Source: Nematostella vectensis
Lineage: Eukaryota > Cnidaria > Anthozoa > Actiniaria > Edwardsiidae
Direction: 5' to 3'
NCBI RefSeq assembly: GCF_932526225.1
Contig: NC_064045.1
Location: forward strand, 13,822,442 to 13,882,441
Length of the DNA: 60,000 nt
Shown here: in pieces, positions 53,701 through 59,700 of the stretch
How the letters are laid out: the number at the start of each line of letters is the position of its first letter
Numbering within the stretch: the first letter of the stretch is position 1
Position numbers and translations under genes: made by a program
Notes under the pieces: generated by a model
Databases searched by the model: none
Told to the model about the DNA's origin: nothing
What the model saw: the letters and a program-made list of their open reading frames with translations, nothing else

Positions 53701-56700
53701 ATCGCCAAATCCGCAATTTCTACACTTTAAATTACCGCGAGCACCGCATGTATGCCGCTCAATCACGCCTTGATTCGAATCTCTGCAAGTTTTTTCTGAA
53801 TTGCTCGTTATCTTTGGCAATAATTTCAAGCAATTGTCGACAGAAGTATGGTGATTTGGTTTATCCGACTCGATTGCCTCAATTACGATAGTACTTAGAT
53901 TATCGCTATGTAAATCCGAGGTGGAATTTGTGTGCGAATTCTCCCGTGTGATTTCGAGGTTTTTCTCTCGCGCGCTTGAGTCTTGGCACGGTGCGAGTTT
54001 GCCATGTTTAGATTTTGAGTCACTACGTCTTGGTAGTGAGGGATTGAACTCGATAACCTCATTAGAGGAATTCGTGATTACTTTGCATCTTATACTTAAG
54101 GCCATCCCACTTAACCATGTACCTCATTCTCACCAGCACAAAAAGCAACAATAATAAACCCGTTAAACTTATCACAGACAATCCACTCCAACCAATTCCC
54201 AACCCATGAAGCAGCGTATAGAGGTACATAAACAAATGCATGTAGTCTTTGTTACTTGAAACTTAACCATTATCATAATTTGAGCCCATAGTCTGAGTAC
54301 TAGTACTAACAATAGAAACACAGAGCATGGATGTCGTCTTTCAATGGGATAATTGCTTGGAATTCAGAAGAAAGCGCTGAGCCCAAGTGACTAGGCGCCT
54401 GAAGCATGCATGGAAGTTGTGATAGAAATAACCGCCATACAACATAGAATGTTGATAAAGAGCCAAACTCTAATGTTTTTTACATGACGAATGACAAAGT
54501 ACCGAAGACTCGAACCCTCGATAAATCGAATTTTTTTGTCTTCCTCTTAATTTTTATGACTTAACCTCGAGAATTGGAGCGCCATTGTTGAAAGACAACC
54601 GAAACCTTCTCATAATTCATCCGCTTGTGTTTACTAGTTCGTTTATTCTAGTATATTTTGTTAGTTTCCGGCTATCAAAATGAAACTATGTACTGCAGCA
54701 CTATGTAGAAACCTCGAACTTAATTTTGATAGAAGGGGTCCTTTATGGTCCTTTCAGTTCAGAAGGACAGAGGAAACATAAGTATTTTGTCAGTCATGGT
54801 GTAAACAAGAAACAAATAGAGATTTAGGCGGGGAAAAAACTAGCGCACGCCATTATCCAGGAACTCGATTTTCGTGTTGTCATTTTAGTACTAAACACGG
54901 CAATTGGCAATTATAATAACAATTCAAAATAACAATACCAACTCTAATTGCTTTTATGATCGTTTCTATGTTGAAATGTCCATCCTTAAAAATTTTTTTC
55001 CAAGATGCCTATCGGTCTTGTCATTGCAGTACGGATAGTCATACAAAAGAGTGCTTGACTTTTAAGACGTTCCCTAAAACTGTAGAATAGTCTCTTAAAC
55101 GACATTGTGCTGAATGTGCGTGGCAAAACGGATAAAATCTTATTTGCTTGATGATTATTGGAGATGACAAAAGCTTGAAGGGTAGATATCACGTGTTACT
55201 GCACGCTATGCCGATTTAATGTTTCATTGACGCAATTGGATTTGGCGTGCAGATTAACGCACCTCAAACACCAAGAGCTTATGTTATTTTTAAACGGTAT
55301 ACCTCATAAGGGATGAAGCACAAACAGTAAACAAAAAAAAAAAAAAACCCGGTCATTTTGTTTTTGTTTTTGGTGGTTGTTATATATGAAGATCATTGCA
55401 CATTGCCCATATCTAGTGTGTCAAACAAATAAACATGTTGACATTAATGTAGTCGTTTCTGGGTCTCAGAGTGGATTTCGTGAACCTTTGTAACGCTAAG
55501 TATTGCGTGACACTAGTTACGCTGATGTTGACGTGTAGTCGTAGTCGTCTTTAATTCAAGTAATTGCCACAAGTAAGCTTATCCGGTAATTGGTGGTTGT
55601 GCAACAAGAACAAAAATAATAATAACAACAACAACAAAAAAGATAAATAGCACCAGTGTCATGCGGTTTGCGTGACACTAGCTGGTGACGCTGAGTGTTG
55701 CGTGACACTATTTACCTGTAGGTACGTTGATGTTGATGTAGTCGTTTGATGGGCTCAAAGGGCTGTCAGGGTCGTTCATATTCATGTAACCAGGACTTGT
55801 GGGCTCTGAGTGACAAAAAGTAAATGTCAGTCGTTACTTGTAGACATAGGGCCAGTTCACACTAAGATATATAAAAGTAAACAAAAGAAAAAAGAAAATG
55901 AATAAAAATATTAAAAAGTTTAGAACAAAATGAAACCGAGCAATTTCCATAATTTAAAGTCTGCAGCAAAAGTTTTGGTGTGGTGTTTTTATTGAAATAT
56001 CTTTATTCGAATTGTCCAGAACCACTGTTTTTCTAAATGCTGTGTCTACTTGCACGGCTTCCGGTAAAGGAGAAAAAAAAAAAAACTAGCTGCACGGCTG
56101 TCTCCAGTTTTCTCGATTTTTAGCCTAAATAACAAGTTTCTGGCTTAAAAACACTTCCACGATTATTTAGAACAGCCAAGCGACGATTTTAAGCCTGAAA
56201 AGCTATGCAACCAGCGGCCCGCAAATGCTCAGCGAAGTATGAACGAAGCGTGGAGTTCGACATTTCATGCATCGTTCATTATGTGCCGAGCATTCGCATG
56301 TCGCCTTTTGCGAATTTTTCCAAGCTCGAAGCCATCGTTTGACGGTTCGAAATAACGGTGGGAGGTTTTTAAAGTCAAGACTTTTCATTTTGGGTTAATG
56401 GCAAAAAGTAAAAAGGGAAGTGCATCTACTTTTCTCCTTGCACAGCTGTTATGGCAAAAACGAAAAGTGTCGAACTCCACGTTTCGTTCATAAAAAAAAC
56501 ATCTCTTCCTTCTTTACCGGAAGCCGTGCAAGTAGACACAGCGTTTTCCAAATCACTTTCCAAGCCAATTTCAACTTCATAGGCCTTCCTGTATATTTGT
56601 TCAAACTTCGAAAACTGTTTATCACGGCTGTGCAAACAGTATGGATTTAATTTTAACATATATCCAACGCTGTACACTTTAAAAATTCCCAGTAAAATCG

Positions 56701-59700
56701 TAGAAATTATCTTGGTACACGATTTAGGTCGTGGGCTACTCAAAGTTCAATTTTCTCTTAAATATTGTGCTTCATGTATTAGCCAGCGAAGCATAAACAT
56801 AACAACCTACGCAATGCGCTAGTGGTTGATTAACTCCGGCTTTAGGTTCACACCAAATAATTCTTTGTTTCTGTTTCTGCTGTCATAGTGTGAATGGCCC
56901 CTAAGAGTTGTCCTGGACTAAGCTACCTGTAAATACCCTCTACTGACAAAATCCGTGCCCTCTAGACCATCATACGTGACGACGAGTCGGCTGAGAAATC
57001 GCTGACTCACCACGACAACGCTAAAAACTACCATAGTCACTCTAAGCAAAGGATGTGTCGAATGATATTGGTCCAAGACAATCCAATGATGATATTTAAT
57101 CAATTCACGAGCAAGTTAGGGCCTGTACTACAAAGGTAGCTGTCTGCGGGTGGGGGAGGCTTCGTTACAGGGGAGGAGGGTGTTGAAGTTAAGTTATGAT
57201 GGCTCTAAAAGAAGGCCCTCCAAAACCTAACAATAGTAAGAGGGGGGTTGGGGTTCTGGGGAAAAAAATGGTTTTAATCTGGTTTTACACAGACCTTTAT
57301 CTGTTTTGATAAAATGAAAAGTCTTATTTATTGAAACTGCACGAAACTGAATTAATAAAGGGACTCGATAAACGTTTATTTTGGACCATCTCTATTAACG
57401 AACCTCAACCGAACCAGAACAGTGCGACTCTGGTACGTTATTTAGTCTGGGCCGAAGCAAGACGATTTGATCATAACTGTGCTGCGTGACGCATCAATGG
57501 CGTGACTCACCTGTCGCGTGACTGCTCTTGATTGCAACATTCTCATAGCTCTTTCCAGGACCACCCTTAGCCTCGCTTCCGCGGACAACCTTTCTCATCA
57601 CCGTTCCACTCTCACTCACAGGCTCGTACTCCGACAGGGGCCCTCTTGTACCCATGGACTCATAATCTAAAGCGGCCTGCACATCATCAAGATTAGTGGC
57701 CTTCACAGTTCTAGGGCCTTGCACGCTATCTGCGTTTTTAGTCTTTTCGCTCATTGATTCATAATCCCTTTTGTCTTCTCCCATTGGTTCATACGAAATA
57801 TCGCTAGCGCTGCTGGACCCTTCGAATTCCTGATGGACGTTTTCGTAGCAGGGCTTGAGAGGGGTCCCATACTCCGGTGGTGTTGGAGACACCCCGCGGT
57901 TGACGGTAACGTACTCCTCGTTGTTTTCGCCCTGGTCCACCTCTGTAATGAGCATGCTCTGAGGCACAGTTTTCCCACGCGATGCTTTTACTTCGACGTT
58001 CTCGTAGGCGAGAGGCTGTCTTCTTTCGGGCGTGCTTAATCTACGAGGGGTAAATGCAGAAACAAAAGTGACGATGATGTAAACGTAATTGACGCTGCAA
58101 TATACATATGCGACTTGATTGGCCGAGAACAGTAACTCGTGGGTTACCCATTAGAATCTCTAGAGCCTCTTGTTCGGAATACACACAATGATAACTATGA
58201 TAGCTTCGTCCCCAGGCGTCAAATGACAGCCCTAATGGATTCGAAGCGTAAAATGAGCTAAAACAGTCTGACAGCCGGCCCAAGAAAAAAAAAAAAAAAG
58301 ATAAACAACAGAATACCTTTCTCTTTTTTGGGCTAGTAACCTAGGCTGAAACCAAGGAAACCAAGTTTAAAAGGCAATTTCGGCATAAATTATCCAGAAT
58401 TTATACTAAAAGCTTGAGCTCGTCAAAACCTGTTGAAACACATTATCGCGCGCTAAAATGTCACATGTCGTACGTCCTTGGAATTTGTCCTTGAAATGCT
58501 AACACAGTGTGCATAAATGTTCAAGGTGTTCAACAATGATTAGGGGGAAAGGGGGAGTATCAAGTAAATAACGCGGGTCGATCGGCTACAATTTGTGAAC
58601 TACAACGCTTAGGGGGGAAAGAGGGAATATCAAGTAAATAACACTGTCAATTGCCTACAATTTAAGAACCGGTTTAACAGGCTTTCCAGGTTGCAGATTG
58701 GGAGTGGGCCCAAAAGCTGCATTTCGCCTTAATCTACTGTGGGAGAATAACATAGCTTATTAACACTCACCCTGTGTTCAAGTGTTCTCTAAAGTCCAAC
58801 ATTCGCGGAGGCATTCCCCTTTGAGGGAGGGAGTGGTCCGGCTCCTCTTTAGTCGGAGACAAGTTCATATCCTCGTACCCCTTGCGCGACAGCTCAGGGC
58901 TGTGTATCCGAGCAGGAGAACCCGATCCCGCGGCTAAGCGGGTAGGGACCGCCTTGGAGGCTTCAGGGGGGAGCTGTGGAGGTGGCCTGGAGGGTGCTGG
59001 CGGGATGTGGGGCTTGGGTGTGGTCTTGGGTGATGTCTTGGGAGGGTAAGGAGCGAGAGGGGGTTTGGTATTAGTCTCAGGGGGTGTTCCGGGTAGGGAA
59101 GGCCTAACCTCTGGGGGTGTTATGTTGGAAAAAGGTTTTGGTGCGGTTTCAGGTTGCGGTGGTACTCGAGAAGGTGGGGAAGGAGACTCGTGCTTAGGAA
59201 GGGCCTTCCTCAGCTCAAAGGGCTCTGGGGGGCTTCTTGACGATGATGTCGCGCTAGCTGGCTTCAGCGACACCTCAAAGGGCTCGACAACAACTTCATC
59301 ATTCTCTTCAAAATGCTTTGAAGCCTCTCCCAATGATTGCTGTGATGTCCGTGAACTCTTGGAGTCTCGCCGCGTGGGATCCCTGACATCGTTCTGATTC
59401 TGGGCGTGAATAGGTGTTGGTAGGCGCGGCCTTACTACAGCTTCGCCTTTCTCTCCCTCCGTCATGGGGTGAAGCCTGCTCCCCTCTGGCTCCCCCCTCT
59501 GGACCCATATGTCATTGCCGGGTTCTCCACCCATTCCGCTTGACTCCCCGTCATTACTATCGTGTCCTTTAAGCTTCATGGGTAGCCTTGGCGCGTCAAT
59601 TCCCTCCTCTAACTCACTCACTCCATTCTCAGATGGCGCCAGCACCACCTCGGCATACTGGGTCCGGGGGGACATGGGTCCGTGAGATGGACTTGCAGGG

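Noticed and set aside
42934-53773. Many plus-strand frames of 60-140 codons under the giant gene
   Set aside because: Antisense shadows of the 3,762-codon frame with no independent support.
54500-54530. B-box-like GAGGGTTCGAGTC on the minus strand, possible tRNA
   Set aside because: The T stem does not pair, and no acceptor or anticodon stems were found.
56935-57000. Possible extra caskin-like exon (RLVVTYDGLEGTDFVSRGYLQ) with AG and GT borders
   Set aside because: Needs phase 2 in, whereas exon 2 ends in phase 1; in the matching phase it has a stop. Exons 2 and 3 join correctly without it.
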